A stretch of 64,000 nt of DNA from Holophagaceae bacterium (GCA_025363715.1 JANYLR010000035.1:1-64000); one strand, 5' to 3'. Shown: positions 8,968 through 17,358, counted from the first letter of the stretch. Notes: generated from the letters alone by a model not told the origin. Translations and numbers: made by a program.

Positions 8968-10752
8968 ATGAGCACGACGACCGCTGAGCAGGTCAAGGGG
9001 GGCAGTTTCCTGATGACTCCCATCGGGGCCATGCCCCAGTTCACCCCCGAAGAATTCGGTGAGGACGCCAAGGAATTCGCCCGAGCCGCCAGGGACTTCA
9101 TGCACGGTGAGGTGTTGCCCAGGGATGAGGCGATCGACAAGCTGGACCTTCCCCTCACCATCGAGCTCATGAAGAAGGCGGGTGAGGTCGGGCTGCTGAG
9201 CCTGGACATCCCCGAGGCCTACGATGGCATGGACGTGGACAAGCGCACCGCCATGCTCGTGCTGGAGGAGATGAGCAAGCAGGGCAGCTTCGCCGTGACC
9301 TACAGCGCCAATACGGGGATCGGAACCCTGCCCATCGTCTACTTCGGGACCGAGGCCCAGAAGCAGGCCTACCTGCCCAAGCTCGGCACGGGCGAGTGGC
9401 TGGCGGCCTACGCCCTCACGGAAGCCGGCAGCGGATCGGACGCCATGGGCGCCAAGGCCACGGCCGTGCTCGAGGGTGATCACTGGGTGCTGAACGGCAC
9501 CAAGATGTGGATCACCAATGCCGGTTTCGCCGATGTCTTCATCATTTTCGCCAAAGTGGACGGCCAGCACTTCAGCACCTTCATTGTCGAAAAGACCGAC
9601 CCTGGCATCAGCACGGGTGCGGAAGAAAAGAAGCTCGGCATCAAGGGCAGCTCCACCCGGACCGTCATTCTTGAAAACTGCCGCATCCCCAAGGACCGGC
9701 TCCTGGGCGAGGTCGGCAAGGGCCACAAGATCGCCTTCGGCATTCTCAATGTGGGCCGCTTCAAACTGGGCGTCGGTAGCCAGGGCGGCATGAAGCAAAT
9801 CCTCGAGTACACCCTCCGCTACACCTCCGAACGCTTCCAGTTCGGCAAGGCCATCAATTCCTTCGGCCTCATCCAGCAGAAGCTGGCGGACATGGCCACC
9901 AAGATCTTCGTGTGCGAATCCCTGAATTTCCGTACGGTTGGCTACATCGATGATGCCCTCCATGGCACCAGCTGGGATAGCCCCACTGCCGGCGCCGACA
10001 AGATGGCCGCCATCGACGAGTTCACCATCGAGTGCAGCATCTCCAAGGTCTGGGGCAGCGAGGCCCTCTTCTTCGTGGCGGACGAGGCCGTCCAGGCCTA
10101 CGGCGGCTATGGCTTCAGCGCCGAGTACCCGCCGGAGAAGGCCCTGCGCGACTGCCGCATCAACCGCATCTTCGAGGGCACCAACGAGATCAACCGCCTG
10201 CTCATCGCCGGCACCCTGCTGAAGCGGGCCATGAAGGGCGAGCTGCCCCTCATGCAGTTCGGGCAGCAGGTGGCCAAGGAGATCTCCAACCCCATCAAGG
10301 CCGAGGCCTTCACGGGGCCGCTGGCCCGCCTGAAGCATGGCGTGGAATTAAGCAAGCGCCAGTGCATGCTCGCGGCCGGTCTGGCCGTGCAGGTACTGGG
10401 CCAGAAGCTGGTGGACAACCAGGAAGTCATGGCCCGCATGAGCGACATGCTCATGGAGATCTACGCCATGGAAAGTGCCGTGGTCCGGGCCGAGCGCATG
10501 CTGGAGGCCGGCCACCGCTGGGCCCAGATCGCCCGGGACATGACCGAGCTCTATGTGAACGAGAGCTGGCACAAGGTCCACGGCAACGCCCGCATGCTCT
10601 GCGCCGACGTGGTCGAAGGCGAGGCTCTGCGCCATGCGCTGGCCGGCGTGAAGGCCTTCACCGAGTTCCATCCCACCAGCAGCGCCCGGCTGCGGGGACG
10701 GATCGCGAGCGAGTTGATCCAGAAGGGGATTTACCCCATTGAAGTAGCCTGA
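8968..10752 (+). CDS. Acyl-CoA dehydrogenase, long (paralogue)
   Basis: 594 residues and collinear with the enzyme at 6350-8101; long identical runs around the active site (for example the G-I-S-T-G-A-E-E-K-K-L-G-I-K-G-S-S motif) show a fairly recent duplication. The catalytic Glu lies in I-F-E-G-T-N-E-I-N-R, and the C-terminal extension is also present. GGAGGACAGAG precedes the ATG. Differences cluster in the C-terminal ~150 residues, so the two may differ in chain length or partner. A strong hairpin terminator follows at 10783. Confidence 0.93.
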   Translation: MSTTTAEQVKGGSFLMTPIGAMPQFTPEEFGEDAKEFARAARDFMHGEVLPRDEAIDKLDLPLTIELMKKAGEVGLLSLDIPEAYDGMDVDKRTAMLVLEEMSKQGSFAVTYSANTGIGTLPIVYFGTEAQKQAYLPKLGTGEWLAAYALTEAGSGSDAMGAKATAVLEGDHWVLNGTKMWITNAGFADVFIIFAKVDGQHFSTFIVEKTDPGISTGAEEKKLGIKGSSTRTVILENCRIPKDRLLGEVGKGHKIAFGILNVGRFKLGVGSQGGMKQILEYTLRYTSERFQFGKAINSFGLIQQKLADMATKIFVCESLNFRTVGYIDDALHGTSWDSPTAGADKMAAIDEFTIECSISKVWGSEALFFVADEAVQAYGGYGFSAEYPPEKALRDCRINRIFEGTNEINRLLIAGTLLKRAMKGELPLMQFGQQVAKEISNPIKAEAFTGPLARLKHGVELSKRQCMLAAGLAVQVLGQKLVDNQEVMARMSDMLMEIYAMESAVVRAERMLEAGHRWAQIARDMTELYVNESWHKVHGNARMLCADVVEGEALRHALAGVKAFTEFHPTSSARLRGRIASELIQKGIYPIEVA

Positions 10753-10782
10753 ACAGGCGCCGCCGCGTAGCGGCGGCGATAG

Positions 10783-10810
10783 AAACAGGGCCCCGGATGG
10801 GGCCCTGTTT
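10783..10810. terminator. Bidirectional rho-independent terminator
   Basis: A perfect 12-bp stem (AAACAGGGCCCC / GGGGCCCTGTTT) with a GGAT loop, flanked by A-rich and T-rich ends, sits between the convergent acyl-CoA dehydrogenase and FecR-domain genes and can serve both. A second GC hairpin (CGCCGCCGC/GCGGCGGCG, 10759-10779) lies just before it. Confidence 0.85.
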
Positions 10811-10829
10811 CTTGTTCCGAGATGAGACT

Positions 10830-12827
10830 TCAGCGCCAAGCCTGGACGCCGGTGCTCTTCTTTTCCTCCCGGGGCTTTTCCTTGGGCGGCTCTGGTTTTG
10901 GCGCCGGCCGGTTGTCCCGCTCAACCTTGGCAGGTGGTTCGGGCCGGCGTTCGGCCTCTGGGCGCGGCCTTGGTTCCGTGGGCCGGGCCCAAGGGGCGGG
11001 CTCGGGCCGCCGTTCCTCGACCCTGGGCCGGGGTTCCATGGGACGCTCCCTGGGCATCGGTTCAGGACGGCGCTCCTCGGCCCTGGGGCGCGGCTCCACA
11101 GGACGCTCCCTGGGTGCTGGATCTGGTCGACGTTCTTCAATCCTCGGCTTCGGTTCCATCGGGCGCTCCCGGGGCACCACATCAGGCCGTCGCACTTCAA
11201 CCTGGGGCCGGGGTTCCATCGGACGCTCCCTGGGTGCTGGATCCGGCCGGCGTTCCTCGACCCTCGGCCTCGGTTCCATGGGGCGCTCCCGGGGCACCAC
11301 GTCAGGCCGTCGCACTTCGGCCTGGGGCCGGGGTTCCATCGGACGTTCCCGGGGTACGAGGTGTTCCGGGGTGCCGGCACGGCCGCGGTCCTCGAAGGGC
11401 CGACGAACGGATCCGCCGCCCTGGGGAGGCAGACCCGCGCCCGTGGGCGGGGTCAGGTCACGCCGGAGAATGACCCGGCCCGTGGTGGTCTGGGCCTGGC
11501 GCTCGTAGGCCCCCATCCGCTCCCGGTGCACGTCCCGCTGGAAGGCCGTGTGGATCTCGGTGGGGTTGCGGAATTCCCGGGTCGAAACGATCAGCGGACT
11601 GCGCTGCCAGGGGGCGTTGAGATCCCGGTCGCCACCGGTCCAGGCCCGGCCGCCGGGGCCGCTGTTGAAGGTCCGGATGACGTGGATATCCGAGTGCATC
11701 CGCCGATGGATCTGGGGCTCGTTGATGAAGTTGATGGAGACCACGTTCCAGGCGTAGCCGCCGCCCCAGGCGCCGTAGCCCCAGTGGCAGGGCGTGTTGT
11801 AGTAGCCGAGGGGTGCCCACCCGCAATAGCCGGGCGTGTTGTTCCAGGCCACCCAGGCGGGGCTGTAGTGAACGCCGGGAATCCAGCACCAGCCCAGGCC
11901 CACGCCCCAATTCCAGCGACCATGATGGTAGGCGACGTAGGCCCAGGGTTCCTCCGACACCCAGGTCATGCCGCCAGCGTAGGGCGCCCAGCGGCCCTGG
12001 TAGTAGGGCCGCCAGTCCTCGGCGACGCCAGCGGGCTGCCAGACATCGCCGAACTCCTCCGTGTGGATCCAGCGGCCGTGGCCGTCGAGTTCATCGGCGT
12101 AGTAGCGGAGTTCGGAAGGAACCCGGTCCCAGCTCTCGCCCCGCTGGACCACCATGGCCCGATCACTCCAGCGGTCGAAGTCATCGCCGTCATAGGTGTT
12201 GTAGCTGCGCACGCGATCCAGGCCGTCCTGGGGGCTATACACCGTCAGCCGCTCGCCGGCACTCACCCGGGCCTCATCCCGCTCGTTGGCGAAGGCCACC
12301 CGGCCGGTCTGGACCTTGAGGCGCACCAGCCGGTCCCGCTCGGCCTCGACGGTGAAGGACCCCTTGTTGAAGCAGGTGGCGGTGCCCGAAGGCGTGTCCA
12401 CCCGGAAGCGGGCCTCGGACTGTCCCCCCAGCACGACGCGCAGGCGGCCATAGTCGAGGCGGAGCAGGACCTGCTTCTCGCCCTTCCGGTCGGTGAAGAG
12501 GGTCGCCACCGTGAACCGGGTGGCGCCGCCAAACGCGACGCGGGTGCCATCGCCCAGTTGCAGAACACCACGGCCGCGGCTTTCCACAACATCGCCCTCG
12601 GCGATGGGTGTGCCCCGGCTGAGCCGTTCATCCAACTCGCCCTTGCGAACTTGGACCTCACCCTCCAGGGCCCGCACCATGGCGTAACGCTCGGGCGCCT
12701 CGCCCTGGTAGGAGTCCTCGTCGTAGGAGCCGGGGGCGCTGGTAGGCGGGGCCTGGGGGGCGGCCATGAGGACCACCGCGGGACAAAGCAGCGCGGCCAA
12801 TCGGGAGTGGGAATAGAGCGCGTTCAT
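10830..12827 (-). CDS. Secreted FecR/DUF6600-type protein with tandem repeat tail
   Basis: 665 residues. N-terminal signal peptide (about 1-22); residues ~45-190 form a FecR-like beta-rich domain (R-A-L-E-G-E-V-Q-V-R, V-D-T-P-S-G-T-A, T-G-R-V-A-F); residues ~235-370 are extremely Trp/Tyr/Gly-rich and match the DUF6600 style. After about residue 490 the chain becomes seven head-to-tail 20-residue units built on P-R-E-R-P-M-E-P-R-P, then a Pro/Lys/Glu tail. It is probably exported and surface- or wall-associated; no enzymatic motif is seen. The start at 12825-12827 has GGAGG nearby. FecR domains in periplasmic proteins without a sigma partner are common; no sigma gene adjoins this one. Confidence 0.8.
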   Translation of the reverse strand: MNALYSHSRLAALLCPAVVLMAAPQAPPTSAPGSYDEDSYQGEAPERYAMVRALEGEVQVRKGELDERLSRGTPIAEGDVVESRGRGVLQLGDGTRVAFGGATRFTVATLFTDRKGEKQVLLRLDYGRLRVVLGGQSEARFRVDTPSGTATCFNKGSFTVEAERDRLVRLKVQTGRVAFANERDEARVSAGERLTVYSPQDGLDRVRSYNTYDGDDFDRWSDRAMVVQRGESWDRVPSELRYYADELDGHGRWIHTEEFGDVWQPAGVAEDWRPYYQGRWAPYAGGMTWVSEEPWAYVAYHHGRWNWGVGLGWCWIPGVHYSPAWVAWNNTPGYCGWAPLGYYNTPCHWGYGAWGGGYAWNVVSINFINEPQIHRRMHSDIHVIRTFNSGPGGRAWTGGDRDLNAPWQRSPLIVSTREFRNPTEIHTAFQRDVHRERMGAYERQAQTTTGRVILRRDLTPPTGAGLPPQGGGSVRRPFEDRGRAGTPEHLVPRERPMEPRPQAEVRRPDVVPRERPMEPRPRVEERRPDPAPRERPMEPRPQVEVRRPDVVPRERPMEPKPRIEERRPDPAPRERPVEPRPRAEERRPEPMPRERPMEPRPRVEERRPEPAPWARPTEPRPRPEAERRPEPPAKVERDNRPAPKPEPPKEKPREEKKSTGVQAWR
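10938..11357 (-). repeat. Seven tandem 60-bp coding repeats
   Basis: Seven in-frame 60-bp units encode the 20-residue repeats of the FecR-domain protein. Units alternate between two subtypes, one ending E-V-R-R-P-D-V and one ending E-E-R-R-P-D/E-P, which suggests duplication of a 120-bp pair. Copy number is likely to vary between strains. Confidence 0.9.
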
Positions 12828-12919
12828 GGGCCCTCCGCGGAAGTGGATGCCGAATCCCAGGGGATCGGTTCCACGGGGCAGTACAGCCAGGGCCGTGCCA
12901 AAGGGCGGGCTCCATGCTC

Positions 12920-12940
12920 CAGGCTTCAGGCTCCTGGCTT
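12920..12940. repeat. 7-bp repeat (CAGGCTT family), copy 1
   Basis: Three imperfect heptamers, CAGGCTT, CAGGCTC and CTGGCTT, lie seven bases beyond the stop codon of the gene at 12947. The same unit occurs at 43135-43176 and 51363-51390, each time at the stop codon of a minus-strand gene. Confidence 0.7.
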
Positions 12941-12946
12941 CGATGC

Positions 12947-13618
12947 TCATTCCTTGGGGAAGGGCGCGAGGGCGGTGCCGACCTTGAGGGGATTCGGATG
13001 GGGCCCCAGGGCCGCCAACCGGGGCAGGAGGCCCATCCAGGGAATGGACCACAGGCGAGGGGCGCCCCGATCCACCTCCCCTGCGGCCACCTCCAGGCGA
13101 TCCGGCAGGAATCTCAGCTGGAGATCCCGCCCCGGTGGCAACGGCAGGTGGATCACCCGGGCCGTGGCAGGGTGGACCACACTGAGAAACCCCTCGCCAT
13201 CCTCCAGGATCCAGAGCAGGCCCCGCAGGAAGGGACGGAAGTCCTCGGCCACCCACCGGAGCCCGCCCAGCCCTTGGCTCAGGGGCGAATTCGCCGGGAA
13301 GGACCAGGTGCCCGCCGGCGAGGACAGCGGCAAGCCCCCATCCCGCCAGGCCTTCATGGGCCGCCCCGGCAAACCGGTCTTCAGGCGGATGATTCCCCGG
13401 CCATCCCGGATGCTGAGGGTGCCATCGCCCGTCAGCTGGGCCGCCAGGTCGCCGGTGGAAGGCTCAAGACCGGAGGGCGTCTCGCTCCGCGAGGAAGCGG
13501 CACCAACCTGCCAGTCCAGCGGGGGCTGGCGCTCCCAGGCCAGGGCCGGATGGCCCTGGGCAGCGAGAGGCAGAGCGGCCAGGGCCGCGCCGCTCAGGAG
13601 GAGGGCGCCCAGCCGCAT
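12947..13618 (-). CDS. Secreted protein of unknown function
   Basis: 223 residues. The first ~20 residues are a clear signal peptide ending A-L-P-L-A-A-Q-G, so the product is exported. The remainder is rich in Gly, Leu and Pro with Trp residues, and has no Cys and no motif I recognise; the beta-strand-like spacing suggests a compact beta domain. Its start overlaps the 3' end of tatD by 25 bp, so the two are co-transcribed and probably translationally coupled. Function unknown. Confidence 0.7.
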   Translation of the reverse strand: MRLGALLLSGAALAALPLAAQGHPALAWERQPPLDWQVGAASSRSETPSGLEPSTGDLAAQLTGDGTLSIRDGRGIIRLKTGLPGRPMKAWRDGGLPLSSPAGTWSFPANSPLSQGLGGLRWVAEDFRPFLRGLLWILEDGEGFLSVVHPATARVIHLPLPPGRDLQLRFLPDRLEVAAGEVDRGAPRLWSIPWMGLLPRLAALGPHPNPLKVGTALAPFPKE

Positions 13619-14373
13619 AGGGCCTCCAGATTGCGGGTGGTGAGTTCAGCCAGCTTCAGCGAGGGAATGCCCCGCAGCTCCGCCACCGCCTCGGCGGTGA
13701 AGCGCACGTAACCGGGTTCATTGGGTTTCCCGCGATAGGGCACCGGCGCCAGGAAGGGGGCATCGGTCTCCACCAGGATGCGATCCTCCGGGGCCCAGGC
13801 CGCCACGTCGCGGACGGCTTCGGCCTTTTTGAAGGTGGTGATGCCCGAGAAGCTCAGGTAGAAGCCCAGGTCCAGGGCCCCTTGGGCGAAGGCGCGGTCC
13901 TCGCTGAAGCAGTGGATGATGCCGCGTACCGCGTCGGCGCCCTCCTCCGCCAGGATGCGAAGGGTGGCCTCGGGGGCCGAGCGCGTGTGGATCATCAAGG
14001 GTTTCCCGATGGCCTTGGCCAGGCGGATCTGGGCCCGGAAGGCCGCCTCCTGCACATCCCTCGGGCTCAGGTCGTAGTGCCAATCGAGCCCAGTCTCACC
14101 CACGAAGCGCACCGCGGGATCCACCAGCAGGCTGCCGAGGCCCGCCGCCACCTCCGGCGACCAGCTCTTGGCCTCGTGGGGATGCACGCCCAGGCTGGCC
14201 TGGACACCGGGAATCCGGCCGGCCAGCTCCAGCACCACCCGGGAATCCTCCAGGTCCGTGCCCACGGCGATAAAACCCGTCACTCCCTGGCTCCGGGCCC
14301 GCAGCAGCGTGGCCTCCACCTGGTCGGGAGCCAGGTAAGAACCGGTGAGATGGCAATGGGCGTCTACGAGCAT
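13594..14373 (-). CDS. TatD family metal-dependent hydrolase/DNase
   Basis: 259 residues, the normal length. TatD proteins are TIM-barrel metal-dependent nucleases of the cytoplasm. Metal ligands are visible in order: D-A-H-C-H at the N-terminus, G-E-T-G-L-D-W, I-H-T-R-S-A, I-H-C-F-S and E-T-D-A-P-F-L-A-P. The ATG at 14371-14373 is the only reasonable start. The gene is divergent from moaA, with ~200 bp between. Confidence 0.93.
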   Translation of the reverse strand: MLVDAHCHLTGSYLAPDQVEATLLRARSQGVTGFIAVGTDLEDSRVVLELAGRIPGVQASLGVHPHEAKSWSPEVAAGLGSLLVDPAVRFVGETGLDWHYDLSPRDVQEAAFRAQIRLAKAIGKPLMIHTRSAPEATLRILAEEGADAVRGIIHCFSEDRAFAQGALDLGFYLSFSGITTFKKAEAVRDVAAWAPEDRILVETDAPFLAPVPYRGKPNEPGYVRFTAEAVAELRGIPSLKLAELTTRNLEALCGWAPSS

Positions 14374-14575
14374 GGCTCCATGGTCTCACGGGCAGCCGGG
14401 GCGACTGCTGACCCGCCGAAGGGTGGCCTCCCGGCCCTGGATCACACCTCCTCCCTCGCCCTGTGACCTTGGGCACGAACCCCGCTCCCCAGGCTTCAAT
14501 GCCCGCATCCTGGAAGGGCCTGGAGCCGCTTTGTCCGACCTCTTTCCCGCCGAATCCCCGTCGCAGCAGCCCCGC

Positions 14576-15577
14576 ATGCTGCGGGTGAAGGATGGACTGA
14601 AGGACGGCCTGGGCCGGGGCATCACCTACCTCCGCGTATCCGTCACCGAACAGTGCAACCTGGCCTGCGTCTACTGCAAGCCCCGGACGGGCAACCTGCA
14701 GCGGATGGAGGCCCCGGCCATGAGCCGCAACGAGGTGGTCGCGCTGGTGAAGGTGTTCACCAGCCTCGGCATCCGGAAGGTCCGGCTCACGGGGGGCGAG
14801 CCCCTGCTGCGACGGGACCTGGAGACCATTATCGCCGGCATCAGCCCCGAGGTCGAAGGCCGGGTCCACCTCACCACCAATGGCATCCACCTGGCGCGCC
14901 GGGCCCGGGCCCTGCGGGATGCGGGGCTCGCCGGCGTCAATGTCAGCCTCGATGCGGCGGATCGGAAGGCCTTCGAGCGCCTGACCCTGAAGAACGGCCT
15001 GGACAAGGTGCTGGCCGGGCTGGAGGCGGCCCGGGGCGCGGGCCTGAAGGCCAAGCTCAACACCGTGGTCCTGCGGGGCTGGAACGGGGACCAGATCCTT
15101 CCGTTGGCCCGCCTGGCTCAGCGGGAAGGACTGCAGGTGCGCTTCATCGAGTTCATGCCCTACCTGGGCAATGGCTGGGACAAGGAGCAGTTCATGCCCG
15201 CGGCCGAGATCCTGCAGACCATTCAGGAGGGCCTTGGCCTCGAGCTCGAAGAGGAGCCCCCGGTGGGCCTGGAGGAAGGCCCCGCGCGGCTCTTCCGCAT
15301 TCCCGGGAGCCAGGGGAAGGTGGGGGTCATCTCCACACTCAGTGCGGACTTCTGCGACCGCTGCAACCGGGTGCGCCTCACCAGCCGCGGCGAAATGCAG
15401 GCCTGCCTCTTCGGCAGTCGGCCCATGGATCTCCTCGAACCCCTGCGCAACCACGCTTCCCACGAGGATCTCGTCAACCTCATCCGGCAGACGCTCATCG
15501 AGAAGCTGGATTGCCACCCCATGCGCCGGGGCGACCAGCCGAAGCTCGCCGACGGCATGTGGCAGGTGGGCGGGTGA
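14576..15577 (+). CDS. moaA: GTP 3',8-cyclase (molybdenum cofactor biosynthesis)
   Basis: 333 residues. This radical-SAM enzyme rearranges GTP in the first step of molybdopterin synthesis. The N-terminal cluster motif C-N-L-A-C-V-Y-C and the C-terminal second-cluster cysteines F-C-D-R-C-N ... A-C-L-F are present, as is the terminal G-G. I chose ATG 14576, which gives the usual ~15 residues before I-T-Y-L-R-V-S-V-T; a TTG at 14531 with a GGAG-like upstream sequence is an alternative. The stop overlaps mobA. It lies just upstream of a Mo-bisMGD reductase operon, which explains its presence here. Confidence 0.94.
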   Translation: MLRVKDGLKDGLGRGITYLRVSVTEQCNLACVYCKPRTGNLQRMEAPAMSRNEVVALVKVFTSLGIRKVRLTGGEPLLRRDLETIIAGISPEVEGRVHLTTNGIHLARRARALRDAGLAGVNVSLDAADRKAFERLTLKNGLDKVLAGLEAARGAGLKAKLNTVVLRGWNGDQILPLARLAQREGLQVRFIEFMPYLGNGWDKEQFMPAAEILQTIQEGLGLELEEEPPVGLEEGPARLFRIPGSQGKVGVISTLSADFCDRCNRVRLTSRGEMQACLFGSRPMDLLEPLRNHASHEDLVNLIRQTLIEKLDCHPMRRGDQPKLADGMWQVGG

Positions 15578-16161
15578 AGCGAGGCCTGCTGCTGCTGAGC
15601 GGCGGCGCGGGCACCCGCATGGGCGCGCCGAAGCACGCCCTGGACCATCCCGAGGGAGGTTCCTGGGGGGGCCATCTGGTGCGGGTCTTCGAGGCGGTGT
15701 TTCCCGGCGCGCCCATCCAGGTACTGGGCGAGGCCCTGCCCGACCGGCCCGACCTGCCCCGCCTGGATGACCCCCGTGAGGGCCCGGCCGTGGCGCTGCG
15801 GGCCTGGGCCAGCGCGAATGTGCCGCCCGTCGAAGTCTGGTGGGTAGTGGCCTGCGATCAGGTGCGCTGGACGATCGAGCGCCTCGCAGAATGGGCGGCC
15901 GTTTGCGAATCCACCGATCCCGCTCACACATACTGGATCATGGCTCTCCACGAAGGACACTTGCAGCCCCTGGGCGGCTGGCTGTCCGATGTCCTCCGCC
16001 CGGCCCTGGTAGCATCCTCGGCCCGTTCCCTGATGGCCCTGGCGACCTCTCTGCCCTATCTGGCTCTGCCCAGGGACGGTGAGGAGTGGGTGGATGTGGA
16101 TACGCCGGAAGAGCGGGACGCGTTCGAACGACATCGTTCATCAGGAAATACAAAAGGATAA
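15574..16161 (+). CDS. mobA: MobA-like molybdenum cofactor guanylyltransferase
   Basis: 195 residues starting at GTG, overlapping the moaA stop. It would attach GMP to molybdopterin to make the MGD form used by DMSO-reductase-family enzymes such as the one at 19201. The nucleotide-binding motif L-S-G-G-A-G-T-R-M-G is at residues ~8-17, followed by P-K-H-A-L; the C-terminal W-V-D-V-D-T-P-E-E-R corresponds to the usual end motif. The middle part is more divergent than in typical MobA. The stop codon is the first triplet of an inverted repeat element. Confidence 0.82.
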   Translation: MKRGLLLLSGGAGTRMGAPKHALDHPEGGSWGGHLVRVFEAVFPGAPIQVLGEALPDRPDLPRLDDPREGPAVALRAWASANVPPVEVWWVVACDQVRWTIERLAEWAAVCESTDPAHTYWIMALHEGHLQPLGGWLSDVLRPALVASSARSLMALATSLPYLALPRDGEEWVDVDTPEERDAFERHRSSGNTKG

Positions 16162-16345
16162 AAAGCGGAACACAGAAGACACAGAAATCCCACAGAGGAC
16201 ACAGAGAAAAGCGGAAGTGCTTTCATCCTGTGGTTCACGGGGACGGGCTAATCCTTGGATGTCCACAGGGCCTATCAAAGGCACCTGTCAGTGGCAGTTC
16301 TCTGCGTCCTCTGCGGCTCTCTGTGCCTTCTGTGTTCCTGCTTTT
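16161..16345. repeat. Inverted intergenic element with CACAGAG-type units
   Basis: Two ~47-bp arms (16161-16207 and 16298-16345) are inverted copies of each other with about six mismatches and one gap. Each arm consists of short imperfect units of the type ACACAGAAG/CACAGAGGA. About 90 unrelated bases separate the arms. It begins exactly at the mobA stop codon and ends 26 bp before the convergent ferredoxin stop. No open frame inside looks real. A related half element lies at 37709. Confidence 0.85.
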
Positions 16346-16371
16346 CCCGAATACCAGGAGTTACCAGAAAG

Positions 16372-16749
16372 CTAGCCCAGCCGCTTCCGCACCAGCCGCT
16401 CGACGGGCACGCCGCCCTTCAGGTGGCTTTCGATGATCTCGGGCACGTCCTCCGGCGTAACATGGGCGTACCAGATGCCGTCGGGATAGACCAGCACGGC
16501 CGGACCGATGGCGCAGAAGCCCACGGACCCGCAGGTGATGCACTGGATGTCGCCCGAGCGGTTGCCCTTGTAGAAGAGTAGATTCTCGGCGATCAGCTGG
16601 GCCTTGAAGGCCTCCAGCACCGCCTCGGAGCCGTTGGCCGTGCAGCTTTTCGAGGTGCACACCAGCACCTGCCGCTGCAGGGCGTGGCCCATGATGGGGG
16701 TCAGGGCGGCATCCTCTTCGGGCGTGGGTAGGGGCTTGGATTCATCCAT
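16372..16749 (-). CDS. Thioredoxin-like (2Fe-2S) ferredoxin
   Basis: 125 residues. The C-terminal ~95 residues match the thioredoxin-fold [2Fe-2S] ferredoxin family (also the N-terminal part of some NuoF/HydB proteins): V-C-T-S-K-S-C at 30-36, G-F-C-A-I-G-P-A-V at 77-85, then V-Y-P-D-G-I-W-Y and V-P-E-I-I-E-S-H-L. Five Cys are present (31, 36, 70, 73, 79). The usual C-x3-C before G-P would put a ligand at 75, which is Ser; C73 or C70 may substitute. The gene is convergent with mobA. Its electron partner is not evident from the neighbours. Confidence 0.82.
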   Translation of the reverse strand: MDESKPLPTPEEDAALTPIMGHALQRQVLVCTSKSCTANGSEAVLEAFKAQLIAENLLFYKGNRSGDIQCITCGSVGFCAIGPAVLVYPDGIWYAHVTPEDVPEIIESHLKGGVPVERLVRKRLG

Positions 16750-16863
16750 GCAGGCGCCTCAGGTTCTCAAGATAGCAGCCTTCCCTCCACCGAGCTGGAG
16801 GGCTCCAGATCCATGCCAATGGCTGGTTTGAAATCAAATTACTGTGTGGTTATTTAATTAATA

Positions 16864-16877
16864 GTGATCATAGTCAC
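16864..16877. promoter_or_regulatory. Candidate CRP/FNR-family operator
   Basis: GTGA-N6-TCAC is a perfect palindrome in an otherwise AT-rich patch (about 16830-16880) of the 288-bp region upstream of the cytochrome/reductase locus. It has the form of a CRP-family site. TTGACC follows at 16885, but I see no good -10 at the right distance. The position, about 160 bp before the cytochrome ATG, suits redox- or cAMP-type control of the island. The rest of 16750-17037 shows nothing else. Confidence 0.45.
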
Positions 16878-17037
16878 GAAGTACTTGACCTCCCTTCTTA
16901 CCCGATCATCCTCAATGGCGAGACCCATCCGCACGCGCTCCCGCTTTGGGACCTGCGGATCCCAAGACCCAGGCTCCTCCCCCACCGGGATGGCATTGCC
17001 CTGCCCCCACTTCCCCCTTTCAGAAAGGATGTGCTCC

Positions 17038-17358
17038 ATGCCGAACACGCTGAAACTCCTCGCCCTGATCGCCGCGCTCACGGTGCCCCTGGCCGCCCAG
17101 GGCGGCAGCGACACCAAGGGCAAGTTCTTCTTCAAGAAGTCTTGCAAGTCCTGCCATGCCACTGGCGGCAGCGCCAAGGAGGTCACGCCCCTCTCCAAGA
17201 CCCAGGCCCAATGGAAGGCCTACTTCGCCGCCGGCAAGCACAAGAAGGGCGCCGAGAAGCTCGATTCCATCGTGAAGCCCGAGCAGATCAAGGATGTCCA
17301 GACCTTCCTGGTGAACCACGCTTCGGATTCCCCGCAGCCCGAAACCTGCGGCGGCTGA
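17038..17358 (+). CDS. Small periplasmic monohaem cytochrome c
   Basis: 106 residues. Signal peptide (1-20, ending L-A-A-Q), then one haem-attachment site C-K-S-C-H. The mature protein is Lys-rich and contains no Met, so the sixth haem ligand cannot be the usual Met; a downstream His (in G-K-H-K-K-G or V-N-H-A) is possible. It ends in C-G-G. The ATG at 17038 has AGAAAGGA upstream; an ATG three codons earlier is also in frame. It is the first gene of the respiratory island, 51 bp before the porin, and probably shuttles electrons in the periplasm. Confidence 0.85.
   Translation: MPNTLKLLALIAALTVPLAAQGGSDTKGKFFFKKSCKSCHATGGSAKEVTPLSKTQAQWKAYFAAGKHKKGAEKLDSIVKPEQIKDVQTFLVNHASDSPQPETCGG

Noticed and set aside
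10938-11357. Regular ~60-bp DNA repeats resembling a CRISPR array or minisatellite
   Set aside because: The units are in frame within a long coding region, encode a 20-residue repeat without spacers, and third-position changes dominate.
11849-13643. Long plus-strand frame over the FecR-domain gene
   Set aside because: Signal peptide, FecR core and repeat structure are all on the minus strand; the plus frame is a shadow with low-complexity content.
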